DNA of 64,000 bases from Chryseobacterium oryctis (GTDB taxonomy: Bacteria; Bacteroidota; Bacteroidia; Flavobacteriales; Weeksellaceae), in the NCBI RefSeq assembly GCF_025971925.1, contig NZ_JAPDHV010000002.1, positions 430,003 to 494,002 of the forward strand, written 5' to 3'. The notes under the pieces are model-generated. The model saw only the letters and a program-made list of their open reading frames with translations, did no database searches and was not told the DNA's origin. Positions 43,452 through 51,143 of this stretch are shown here, piece after piece. A program made the translations under genes and the position numbers. Positions within the stretch are counted from its first letter, which is position 1, and the number at the start of each line of letters is the position of its first letter.

Positions 43452-45056
43452 ATGAAAACACAAGCTGCAGTAAAGTTAATAAGCCAGGAAGGCTTTAAAA
43501 ATGAGAATAGTACAACATTACAAAAAGTAGATAATACTCTAACAGCAGAATTATTTTTTGGTATATGCTCACCAATTGGCTCATTAAAAGAGAATGTAAT
43601 AGAGACTTTAAAATATAACTTATTTGTTAAATATGGGTATACTGTAGAAGTTATAAAATTAAGTGAATTTATAAATTCTTATAAAGTAGATAGTGAGGAT
43701 GAAAAAGAAATAATTAAAGAGCCAGGTAAAAGTAGAATTTTTAATGACTATTTAGAAAAAATTAGTAAAGGAAATATTATAAGAAAAAATCAGAATAATA
43801 CTATATTAGCTGAATTAGCTATCCAAGAAATACATTTGTCTAGATTAAGAGAAGCTAAAGAAAATGGTATAGATGAGCCAAAATCTGAAGATTTTAAATC
43901 AAGAAGAAAATGTTATATAATTGACTCCTTGAAAACAACAGATGAGTTAAAATTATTAAGAAAAGTCTATACTGATAATTTTTATCAAATAAGTGTTTTT
44001 TCTTCTTTAAATGATAGGAAAGAAAATCTTAAAAATAAAGGTTTTAGTCCAGAAGAAATAGTGAGAATTATAGAGATAGATGACAAACAAAATCTAGAAT
44101 ATGGCCAAAATGTAAGAGGAACATTTGTTGATGGAGACTTTTTTGTTAGAATTTCTGAAGAAAATATACCTGATCTTAATAGAAAAATAGAAAGATATCT
44201 TAACCTAATATTTGAAAGTGCAATAGTCACTCCTACTATAGAAGAATTATCAATGTATAATGCAAAATCTGCATCAGGAAACTCAGCCTGTTTATCAAGA
44301 CAAGTTGGTGCATGTATAATTGATAGTAATAATAATTTACTTTCTACAGGATGGAATGATGTTCCTAAATATGGAGGAAATTTATACTCTTCATCTGGCA
44401 CATCTCTTGATAATAGATGTTATAATAAAGGATATTGTAGTAATGATGCACATAAAGAAAGGTTAGTAGAAAATATTATTGATGGATTTTTAACTAATGA
44501 TAAAATTAAGGCTATATTTAAAGATGATAATGGTGATCTGAAAGATGATCTTTTAAATGAAGTTAAAAAAAGTATAAAAGATACAAAAGTTAAAGATCTA
44601 ATTGAATTTTCTAGATCAGTTCATGCAGAAATGCATGCTATAATACAGGGTAGTCAAACTACTGGTGATAAAATGATAGGAGGAAAACTGTTTTGTACAA
44701 CTTATCCTTGTCATAACTGTGCTAGACACATAGTTGCAGCTGGAATAGAGGAAGTTTACTTCATTGAGCCTTATGTTAAGAGTTTATGTTTAACTCTTCA
44801 TAGTGATTCAATGACAGAGAATGAAAAAGAGACAAATAAAGTTAAGATTTTAATGTTTGATGGAGTTGCTCCTAGAAGATATCTTACTTTTTTTACTAAT
44901 TTTGCAGAAAGAAAAGACAAAAAAGGCAAACTAATAAGAAGTAACTATAAGAATATAAGTCCTAAGACAGCCAAATCCTTACAAGCATTATCAACCTTAG
45001 AACAACAAGCAGTTCACTCTTTAGCTCAAAATTATGAAAAAACACCCCCCAATTAA
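43452..45056 (+). CDS. anti-phage dCTP deaminase (AvcD/DcdV-type)
   Basis: 534 residues. The N-terminal part (about 30-260) is a P-loop kinase-like domain with FGICSPIGSLKENV (36-49). The C-terminal cytidine-deaminase domain has zinc ligands H391-A-E393 in VHAEMHA and P419-C420-HN-C423 in TYPCHNC. This two-domain fusion defines the anti-phage deaminases that turn dCTP/dCMP into dUTP/dUMP during infection and starve phage DNA synthesis. The family is usually kept silent by a small RNA or by nucleotide signals. It overlaps the following small gene by 23 nt. Only AGA/AGG arginine codons are used. Confidence 0.9.
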   Translation: MKTQAAVKLISQEGFKNENSTTLQKVDNTLTAELFFGICSPIGSLKENVIETLKYNLFVKYGYTVEVIKLSEFINSYKVDSEDEKEIIKEPGKSRIFNDYLEKISKGNIIRKNQNNTILAELAIQEIHLSRLREAKENGIDEPKSEDFKSRRKCYIIDSLKTTDELKLLRKVYTDNFYQISVFSSLNDRKENLKNKGFSPEEIVRIIEIDDKQNLEYGQNVRGTFVDGDFFVRISEENIPDLNRKIERYLNLIFESAIVTPTIEELSMYNAKSASGNSACLSRQVGACIIDSNNNLLSTGWNDVPKYGGNLYSSSGTSLDNRCYNKGYCSNDAHKERLVENIIDGFLTNDKIKAIFKDDNGDLKDDLLNEVKKSIKDTKVKDLIEFSRSVHAEMHAIIQGSQTTGDKMIGGKLFCTTYPCHNCARHIVAAGIEEVYFIEPYVKSLCLTLHSDSMTENEKETNKVKILMFDGVAPRRYLTFFTNFAERKDKKGKLIRSNYKNISPKTAKSLQALSTLEQQAVHSLAQNYEKTPPN

Positions 45057-45231
45057 GCCACAAGTAACAAGTCAGCAATTAAGATTTGATTTTGAGAAAA
45101 TGTCTATTAAAGTTGAATCTAGAAAAGCTGAAGGAAGAGTAATTTCAATTGATGAAGGTTTCAATCAGATTAAGAAAAGAGAGAGAGATTCATTAATAAA
45201 ATATGTATTGAATAATACTAAGTCATTTTAA
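45034..45231 (+). CDS. small protein co-transcribed with the dCTP deaminase
   Basis: 65 residues, very basic (MKKHPPIKPQVTSQQLRFDF; ends YVLNNTKSF). It starts 23 nt before the stop of the deaminase gene in another frame and is followed at once by a terminator, so it is part of the same unit. No domain is recognised. It could be an accessory or controlling protein of the deaminase; I cannot tell. Confidence 0.5.
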   Translation: MKKHPPIKPQVTSQQLRFDFEKMSIKVESRKAEGRVISIDEGFNQIKKRERDSLIKYVLNNTKSF

Positions 45232-45249
45232 AAAAATTAAAAATAATAT

Positions 45250-45270
45250 AAGTCTGGAATTTCCAGACTT
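45250..45270 (+). terminator. terminator of the dCTP deaminase unit
   Basis: AAGTCTGGAA (45250-45259) and TTCCAGACTT (45261-45270) form a perfect stem followed by a T run. Confidence 0.88.
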
Positions 45271-45373
45271 TTTATTTTTAATAGCAATTACTTTAATAAA
45301 TATAAATTCAATTAGGTATTTTTTGATAATTTTATAAGTTTTGATTAAATTAGTATTTCACATAATATTAAGA

Positions 45374-46480
45374 ATGCAAGCAAAAAAACACTTTTCAAAG
45401 CCTTTTGATGATGGAACAAAAGCAAAGCTAGAGATTTTTAAAAAATATCTTACAGAATGGTTGCCTGTCTTTATATCTTCTAAAAATAATAATTACTGGG
45501 AGAATATTATTATTTATGATTTTTTTGCAGGTGAAGGCAAAGATGTCCAAGGAAATTATGGAAGTCCATTACTAATTTTAGAAATATTAAATAAATATAA
45601 TGATTTAGTTAAGTCTACTGGTGTAAAAATTAAAGTTATACTTAATGAGGCAAATTATAGTTCTTTAATTCAATTACAAAACAATATTAACAGCTTTGAA
45701 TATAACAGAGAAAAAATTGAAGTTGTTTTGTATAATAAGCCTTTTAATACCTTATTTAATGAGATTTTCCCATTAATGTCTAAAAAGCCTAAAATCCCTA
45801 GATTAATGATTTTAGATCAGTTTGGCATAAAAGAAATTACAGAAGAAATTTTTAAAAAACTAATTGCCTTAGAAAGGACAGACTTTGTATTTTTCATATC
45901 ATCATCATTTGTAAGAAGATTTAATGAGCTTCCTGAGTTTTCAAACTATATAAAAATAAAGAAAAAAGATTTTGATGAAAGCAAACCATTTCATTCTCAC
46001 AGAGTTGTATTTGATTACTATAAATCATTGATAAATAATGATTATAGATTAGCTCCATTTTCAATTAAAAAAGGAATTAATATTTATGGATTAATATTTG
46101 GATCTAATCATACTTATGGACTTGAAAAATTTTTAAAAGTAGGATGGAATATAAATCCTCATACTGGAGATGCAAATTACAATATAGATGGTGAAACAAT
46201 AGCTGAGGGAATAGCTTCTTTGTTTGAAGAGTATAATACAATTAAAAAAATAGAATTACTCAATAAAAAATTAGAAAGAAATATTTTTGAAAAGAATGAG
46301 AATTCTCTTTATAATTTATATGTTAAAACACTGGAGTTTGGTTGCTTAGCTAAGCATTGTAATGATTATCTCAGAAAGTTAGAGAAAGAAAAAAGAATTG
46401 TTATAGATGGAAAATTAAAGTCTGAAAAAATCCATACTTTAGCAAAATATTCTGATGTAGAAATCTTAATTAAAAAATGA
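45374..46480 (+). CDS. tcmP: three-Cys-motif partner protein TcmP
   Basis: 368 residues from the ATG at 45374; an earlier in-frame start (45341) gives an unlikely hydrophobic lead. The start KPFDDGTKAKLEIFKKYLTEWLPVF (two pieces), the Rossmann-like IIIYDFFAGEGKDVQGNYGSP and LMILDQFGIKEIT are the TcmP pattern, a methyltransferase-like fold of unknown activity that is encoded beside DUF5131 proteins. Its stop overlaps the DUF5131 start (ATGA), so the pair is translationally coupled. Confidence 0.88.
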   Translation: MQAKKHFSKPFDDGTKAKLEIFKKYLTEWLPVFISSKNNNYWENIIIYDFFAGEGKDVQGNYGSPLLILEILNKYNDLVKSTGVKIKVILNEANYSSLIQLQNNINSFEYNREKIEVVLYNKPFNTLFNEIFPLMSKKPKIPRLMILDQFGIKEITEEIFKKLIALERTDFVFFISSSFVRRFNELPEFSNYIKIKKKDFDESKPFHSHRVVFDYYKSLINNDYRLAPFSIKKGINIYGLIFGSNHTYGLEKFLKVGWNINPHTGDANYNIDGETIAEGIASLFEEYNTIKKIELLNKKLERNIFEKNENSLYNLYVKTLEFGCLAKHCNDYLRKLEKEKRIVIDGKLKSEKIHTLAKYSDVEILIKK

Positions 46481-47223
46481 AACAATCTAAAATAGAATGG
46501 ACTGATGCAACTTGGAATCCTTCTACTGGTTGTAATAAAATTACATCTGGCTGTAAGTTCTGTTATGCAGAAGTAATGGCTAAAAGATTAAAAGCAATGG
46601 GGGCTCCAGGGTATGAAAATGGTTTTGATTTTACATTAATGCCAGATAGACTTGATGCTCCAATTAAAATAAAAAGGCCTACAAAATTCTTTGTTAACTC
46701 AATGAGTGATTTATTTCATGAAAGAATGCCTTTTGAATTTTTGGATCAAGTTTTTGATACAATAAAAAAAACTCCACATCATCAATATCAAATTTTAACC
46801 AAAAGAGAAAATATTCTAGCAGATTATTTTTCAACTAGAGCTGTTCCCAAAAATGTTTGGTTGGGGGTAACAGTGGAACATGCTGCTACAAAGAAAAGAA
46901 TTGATGTATTAAGGACAATTGATGCTGAAATAAGATTTTTATCAGTAGAACCTCTTATATCTGATGTAGGAAAGCTAAATCTTGAAGATATACATTGGGT
47001 AATTGTTGGTGGTGAAAGTGGTCATAAAGCAAGACCTATGAAGGCTGAATGGGCAATTGATATTCAAAGACAATGTGATGAACAGAATGTTGCATTTTTC
47101 TTTAAACAATGGGGAACATGGGGAGCTGATGGAGTAAAAAGAAGTAAAAAAGCTAATGGAAGAATTTTATTAGGTCAAGAATGGAATGAGGAACCAGAAT
47201 ATGACATTGATTTGCTAAAATAA
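46477..47223 (+). CDS. DUF5131 (phage Gp37/Gp68-like) three-Cys-motif protein
   Basis: 248 residues. The N-terminus KIEWTDATWNPSTGCNKITSGC and KFCYAE (C-x7-C-x2-C) is the three-cysteine cluster of this radical-SAM-like family; PTKFFVNSMSDLFHE, YQILTKR, NVWLGVTVE and VIVGGESGHKARP are further hallmarks. It appears in phages and mobile islands with TcmP. A [4Fe-4S] cluster is likely; the reaction is unknown. It forms a two-gene cargo module with tcmP. Confidence 0.92.
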   Translation: MKQSKIEWTDATWNPSTGCNKITSGCKFCYAEVMAKRLKAMGAPGYENGFDFTLMPDRLDAPIKIKRPTKFFVNSMSDLFHERMPFEFLDQVFDTIKKTPHHQYQILTKRENILADYFSTRAVPKNVWLGVTVEHAATKKRIDVLRTIDAEIRFLSVEPLISDVGKLNLEDIHWVIVGGESGHKARPMKAEWAIDIQRQCDEQNVAFFFKQWGTWGADGVKRSKKANGRILLGQEWNEEPEYDIDLLK

Positions 47224-47252
47224 ACCCATCTTACAGCTTTAGTAAGGTAGGA

Positions 47253-47279
47253 TTAATTCAAAAACCAATGATAATCTGA
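47253..47279 (-). repeat. 27-bp direct repeat, copy of the DUF3871 gene 3' end
   Basis: Matches 48833-48859 in 26 of 27 positions, same orientation. The second copy is the last nine codons and stop of the DUF3871 gene; this one is a detached remnant (SDYHWFLN-stop on the minus strand) after the DUF5131 gene. The nuclease-like gene lies between the two copies. Confidence 0.85.
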
Positions 47280-47311
47280 GATAGTCACAATTTAATCTGA
47301 CAGGAATATTG

Positions 47312-48778
47312 TTAAGATTCATTCTTAGAGAATAATATATCAAATTTTCTATATTCTTCTTGTAGATAATTAAGATCACAGGATTCATTTTCAAACTTAT
47401 CTAAATGGCTACTAAATAATAATGATTTTTCAATATTATTAGAGTTTTTGGCTTGTTTTAAAATTTCAAAGAGACTGATATTTTCACATTTTAGTATTTG
47501 AACTATTTTGTCCCAAGTTAAGAGATCAACTATAAATACATTTTCTGGAGGGAGAGGATTTTCTTTAAGATTATTTTTGGTGCAGAACTTTTCAACATCA
47601 TCTTTCAATATCTCCCATAAATCTTGTAAAGAAGAATAATAAAATGTTTTATATGTTATAATAATCCCAAAGTATTCTTTTTCATTTTTTTTATTCTTTA
47701 TTACATTAAGCATTTGCTGTGTATATGCCTTTATAATTGAATCTTTAAGAGCATTATAAACTAGATTTATTGATGGATTTACTGATGGTAAAGGTTTTGG
47801 TTCAATTCCTTTGCATTCAATAAGAACACAGTCATCTACTAAATAATCAACAACTTTTTCATTTTTACCATACAATATCCTTAATTCATTTTCTGTTATA
47901 AAGTTTATTTTAGCTTCTAACAGTCCTATCTCTATATACTTTTCCAATCTTTTTCCAAACTCTTCTGTAAAGCTCTCATCATTTTCTTTCAAATAATCAT
48001 AGATATAATAGCAGCATGTGTGAGCAAATATTGATTTATGAATAATATTGATGCTATTGGATAAATTCTGAAATGGGAACATTGTAAAAAAAGAAATTTC
48101 AAATGGTTGAAATTCATTTTTAATAAGAGATTTCTTGTATGAATTAATTATTTTTTGAGCATTCTTATCTTCTAATAATAAAAGTTTTAGGTACTTATCT
48201 AGTGTTTCAATAGGCAAGCAGTAAGAATAAGCTTCATAAACATCTGTACCAATAAAACCATTGTAAGTATATTGTTTTAAAATAGAATTCATATTTGTGT
48301 ACATCCAAAGTATAAAAGAAGTAGCTAGAAAATCATAAATAGTTATTCCTGTTTTACTTAGAAATGATTTTTCAATATCATACTTTGAAGTAATAGATGT
48401 GTAAAGTTTAAGTTGTTGTGCAAAATACACCCAATGAATTTGTTTTTGTAAATAGAGTTGTTGATAACCAATTATTTGAAAAAAGCTATCCCAATCATGC
48501 TTTTTAACATAAGGATTAAGGGTTATACTTTCAAACTTTTCTATATAATTAAGTAACTGCAGAATTTCATTATCTGAAAGCTTTTTAGGATTATAAGGCT
48601 CTTCCCCATTAAGGTATGTCCATTTTATTAGAAGAAATACTTGCCATATAGCAGAAGGTTTGTTGTCATCTTTTAAATCAACTCTTTTTAAAAGTGAATA
48701 TAGACTTATCAATAGTTCTTTTCTACTGAACTTTTTTATTTTATTTCTAATGTAGTTATAAGTAATGAATTCCTGCAT
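47312..48778 (-). CDS. large helical protein with PD-(D/E)xK-like motif, putative defence nuclease
   Basis: 488 residues from the ATG at 48778; the frame extends to 48811 but that part crosses a hairpin. The N-terminal 290 residues are helical without known domain (ELLISLYSLLKRVDL, YIEKFESITLNPYVKKHD). At about 305-322 EKVVDYLVDDCVLIECKG fits a D-x(n)-E-x-K nuclease core, followed by an IIITYKTF strand. This suggests a restriction-like nuclease domain; weak call. The gene is flanked by the 27-bp repeats and stands alone, as expected for exchangeable cargo. Confidence 0.65.
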   Translation of the reverse strand: MQEFITYNYIRNKIKKFSRKELLISLYSLLKRVDLKDDNKPSAIWQVFLLIKWTYLNGEEPYNPKKLSDNEILQLLNYIEKFESITLNPYVKKHDWDSFFQIIGYQQLYLQKQIHWVYFAQQLKLYTSITSKYDIEKSFLSKTGITIYDFLATSFILWMYTNMNSILKQYTYNGFIGTDVYEAYSYCLPIETLDKYLKLLLLEDKNAQKIINSYKKSLIKNEFQPFEISFFTMFPFQNLSNSINIIHKSIFAHTCCYYIYDYLKENDESFTEEFGKRLEKYIEIGLLEAKINFITENELRILYGKNEKVVDYLVDDCVLIECKGIEPKPLPSVNPSINLVYNALKDSIIKAYTQQMLNVIKNKKNEKEYFGIIITYKTFYYSSLQDLWEILKDDVEKFCTKNNLKENPLPPENVFIVDLLTWDKIVQILKCENISLFEILKQAKNSNNIEKSLLFSSHLDKFENESCDLNYLQEEYRKFDILFSKNES

Positions 48779-48832
48779 ACCAACAATTATAAAAAATAAA
48801 ATCCACCCCACAAAATTGTGAGATGGATAAAG

Positions 48833-48859
48833 TTAACTCAAAAACCAATGATAATCTGA
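48833..48859 (-). repeat. 27-bp direct repeat at the DUF3871 3' end
   Basis: The intact end of the DUF3871 gene (last codons SDYHWFLS and stop). It is repeated at 47253-47279 with one mismatch. Confidence 0.85.
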
Positions 48860-50110
48860 ATTACCATTGAGTACTTTTTGAATACCCTTGGTAAACTCAA
48901 AGGCATTTAAATTCCTGTCAAGGAAAGTGTCTATATAACTACTCTTGTTAGCTTGTGTAAAAAGATTATAAACATCCCAGAGATTAATCCTTCCATCATC
49001 TTCTCTACAGAAATTGTTATCCTCATAGTAATCCTTTGCCATAGTATTAATATGGCTGTCATTAAAATGAAGTAGGGGAATATTCTGTTTTTCTGCTTTA
49101 GGTAAGTGTTGATACAGCCTACTCTTACCTATAAGTTGGGCAAATTGATGTTCTGAAAGGTAATCTTGTGTAAGTTCCTTCATCTCCACGAGATGTAGCT
49201 CTGCATTATAGTTCTGTATGGTTTTTACTGCTTTGCTGTATAAATCATCAGCATTAGAAGTTCTTATATCTTCAAGGAACCCATCTGTAGATACACAAAG
49301 GTTACAACATACTTTATTCTGAAATCCAATAAAGAACTTAAACTTTTCTAAAGATTTCTTACTGTAGAGATTCTCCTGATTGTATGCTCTTACTCCACCA
49401 ATAGTTAGAGAAAGTTCATTACCATTCACTATATCAGTAATGGAAGGAACTTTAATAATAAAAGCCATTCTTTCATAATAGATAGTCTTTTCATGCTCTA
49501 AAAGCTCTTTTACAGGCTTATAAATAGCTGAAGGAGTTCTACCCTTAATTTGATGAGATACCCTAATTTCAGGGGCTGTGATGCTGTGATAAGGGAATGC
49601 TTTATTTACAGCATTAATAATACATTCTATAAATTCCTGATGTGCAATAGTTTTCTCATTGTCTCTAGAGAATACAGGAATGATGCAATCATTCTGTAAG
49701 TGATGTAATGTAGCTTCCAGTGTATTAGCCATAATAAATGGGCTGGGCTGATTATTTCCAGCAGTAATATCACTAGAGTAACTTTCTGCTTTGGAATTGG
49801 GCATAAAAGAAGCCTGAACTACATTTAAAGATTCAGGCTTATTGTTTACTGTACTGGATTCACTTTTGGGCTGTTCAGGAATATTCATCCTGCTTGGATA
49901 GAATATTTCTGCATCTCCAATCTCTTCATTATCAAGGAAAATATTGCCTAGAGATTTCTTATCTGATAAATTATTCACTCTCTTAAGCTGTAAATCAGGT
50001 GGGATAGAAATATTCCTATGATTTATCTCTATTATGTTAGTAGTTTTTGAAATTTCTACATCAAATGCTTCCTCTAGAGAAGCAGGTTTAATTTTATTTT
50101 TCATATCCAT
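48833..50110 (-). CDS. DUF3871 family protein
   Basis: 425 residues (two possible ATGs, 50110 and 50104). The N-terminal 130 residues are low-conservation. From about residue 128 the DUF3871 pattern appears: ANTLEATLHHLQNDCIIPVFSRDN, EIRVSHQIKGRTPSAIYKP, SLTIGGVRAYNQENLYSKK (separate pieces), FKFFIGFQNKVCCNLCVSTDG. Such proteins are found in Bacteroidota mobile elements with Sak4-like ATPases and probably work in DNA metabolism; no activity is known. It overlaps the ATPase gene. The single CpG of the element is here, at a Leu-Val codon junction. Confidence 0.85.
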   Translation of the reverse strand: MDMKNKIKPASLEEAFDVEISKTTNIIEINHRNISIPPDLQLKRVNNLSDKKSLGNIFLDNEEIGDAEIFYPSRMNIPEQPKSESSTVNNKPESLNVVQASFMPNSKAESYSSDITAGNNQPSPFIMANTLEATLHHLQNDCIIPVFSRDNEKTIAHQEFIECIINAVNKAFPYHSITAPEIRVSHQIKGRTPSAIYKPVKELLEHEKTIYYERMAFIIKVPSITDIVNGNELSLTIGGVRAYNQENLYSKKSLEKFKFFIGFQNKVCCNLCVSTDGFLEDIRTSNADDLYSKAVKTIQNYNAELHLVEMKELTQDYLSEHQFAQLIGKSRLYQHLPKAEKQNIPLLHFNDSHINTMAKDYYEDNNFCREDDGRINLWDVYNLFTQANKSSYIDTFLDRNLNAFEFTKGIQKVLNGNSDYHWFLS

Positions 50111-51017
50111 TTCTACTGAATTGATTATTTGGGTTATTGGTGTGGATTAATAATGTTTTCCTAGCTTCAAAATCTGGCTTTAAAGTCTTGTGATATTGGG
50201 GAAACTCTTTATATAAAGTTAAAAGTTCAGCTATAGAATTACATCCCTGAATAGCTTTATATACTTCTTCTTCTGTAGAGACTCTCTGTTGAATTTGGGA
50301 AGGAGTTTTCATAGGCATAGATTTACTTTCAGATTCTATACCTGAATTACACCAATTTAAAATCATCTTTCCTGTTTCAGAGGTGATGATAAATTCTGGC
50401 TGGTTCATGAAGAGTCCTGTCCTGTCTTTAGAAGCCTTAGCTAAATGGTTCTCATTCACTAGCTCAAAATTAATAGTCAATTCATATTCAAAGCCATCTC
50501 TAGTGATTTCCTTAGTACCATGCTTTACTACTTGGGTTTTTCCATTACTTCCAACATCTAAAGAATAGTCTATCTTTCTTCTTGTAGTGGTTATGACATG
50601 GCATGTTGATTGTAGTATCTTATTAATAAAAGCCTGATGTCTTGGAGTAACATTAGCCCAATCCTGAAATCTTCCTCCCAACTTTTCATGAATGTCAAGA
50701 CATCCTCCTGTACCATTCCACTCATGGGTAATAGAATCTATAATAATTACTTCTATTCCAGAGTTTTCACATAGTTCTATGGCTTGTATGTATCTTTCAG
50801 GAGAATAAGGAGCCTGTAAATCCAGTACATTGTAATTTCCTAAGTCTGAATATAAGGAAGCAGAGGAATTTTCTGTATCTATAACAGCTATTTTACTCCA
50901 ATCCTCTGTCATTCCATAGGCTAATTGCAAGGCAGAGTAGGTCTTTCCAAATCCACTTGCACCTGAAAATCCTAATTTTAGCCTTACTTGTTGTCTTTGT
51001 GATTGTTTTAATTGCAT
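50094..51017 (-). CDS. RecA-like AAA ATPase, Sak4-type
   Basis: 307 residues. Walker A GASGFGKT (19-26), YSALQLAYGM, then the Walker B-like strand VIIIDSITHEWNGTGG and TTRRKIDY. This set is that of phage Sak4-like single-strand annealing or recombination ATPases (AAA_24). It may help the element's DNA repair or replication, together with the DUF3871 protein (overlapping genes) and the helicase. The C-terminal third is less conserved. Confidence 0.85.
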   Translation of the reverse strand: MQLKQSQRQQVRLKLGFSGASGFGKTYSALQLAYGMTEDWSKIAVIDTENSSASLYSDLGNYNVLDLQAPYSPERYIQAIELCENSGIEVIIIDSITHEWNGTGGCLDIHEKLGGRFQDWANVTPRHQAFINKILQSTCHVITTTRRKIDYSLDVGSNGKTQVVKHGTKEITRDGFEYELTINFELVNENHLAKASKDRTGLFMNQPEFIITSETGKMILNWCNSGIESESKSMPMKTPSQIQQRVSTEEEVYKAIQGCNSIAELLTLYKEFPQYHKTLKPDFEARKTLLIHTNNPNNQFSRNGYEK

Positions 51018-51055
51018 ATGTTTAAAATTTAATTGTTAGAATTTGGACATAAAAA

Positions 51056-51076
51056 AACACCCAACTCTTGGGTGTT
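51056..51076 (-). terminator. terminator of the helicase gene
   Basis: AACACCCAA (51056-51064) and TTGGGTGTT (51068-51076), loop CTC, with a T run on the minus strand. Confidence 0.88.
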
Positions 51077-51143
51077 CATGATGTATTGAGTAAAAAATTG
51101 TAATTACTTATATATGTTAGATTACAAAAAGCAACTCATTTTA

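Noticed and set aside
48779..48811. Upstream extension of the nuclease-like protein from a GTG at 48811
   Set aside because: The extension lies in the hairpin behind the DUF3871 gene and encodes an isolated hydrophobic stretch; the ATG at 48778 is preferred.
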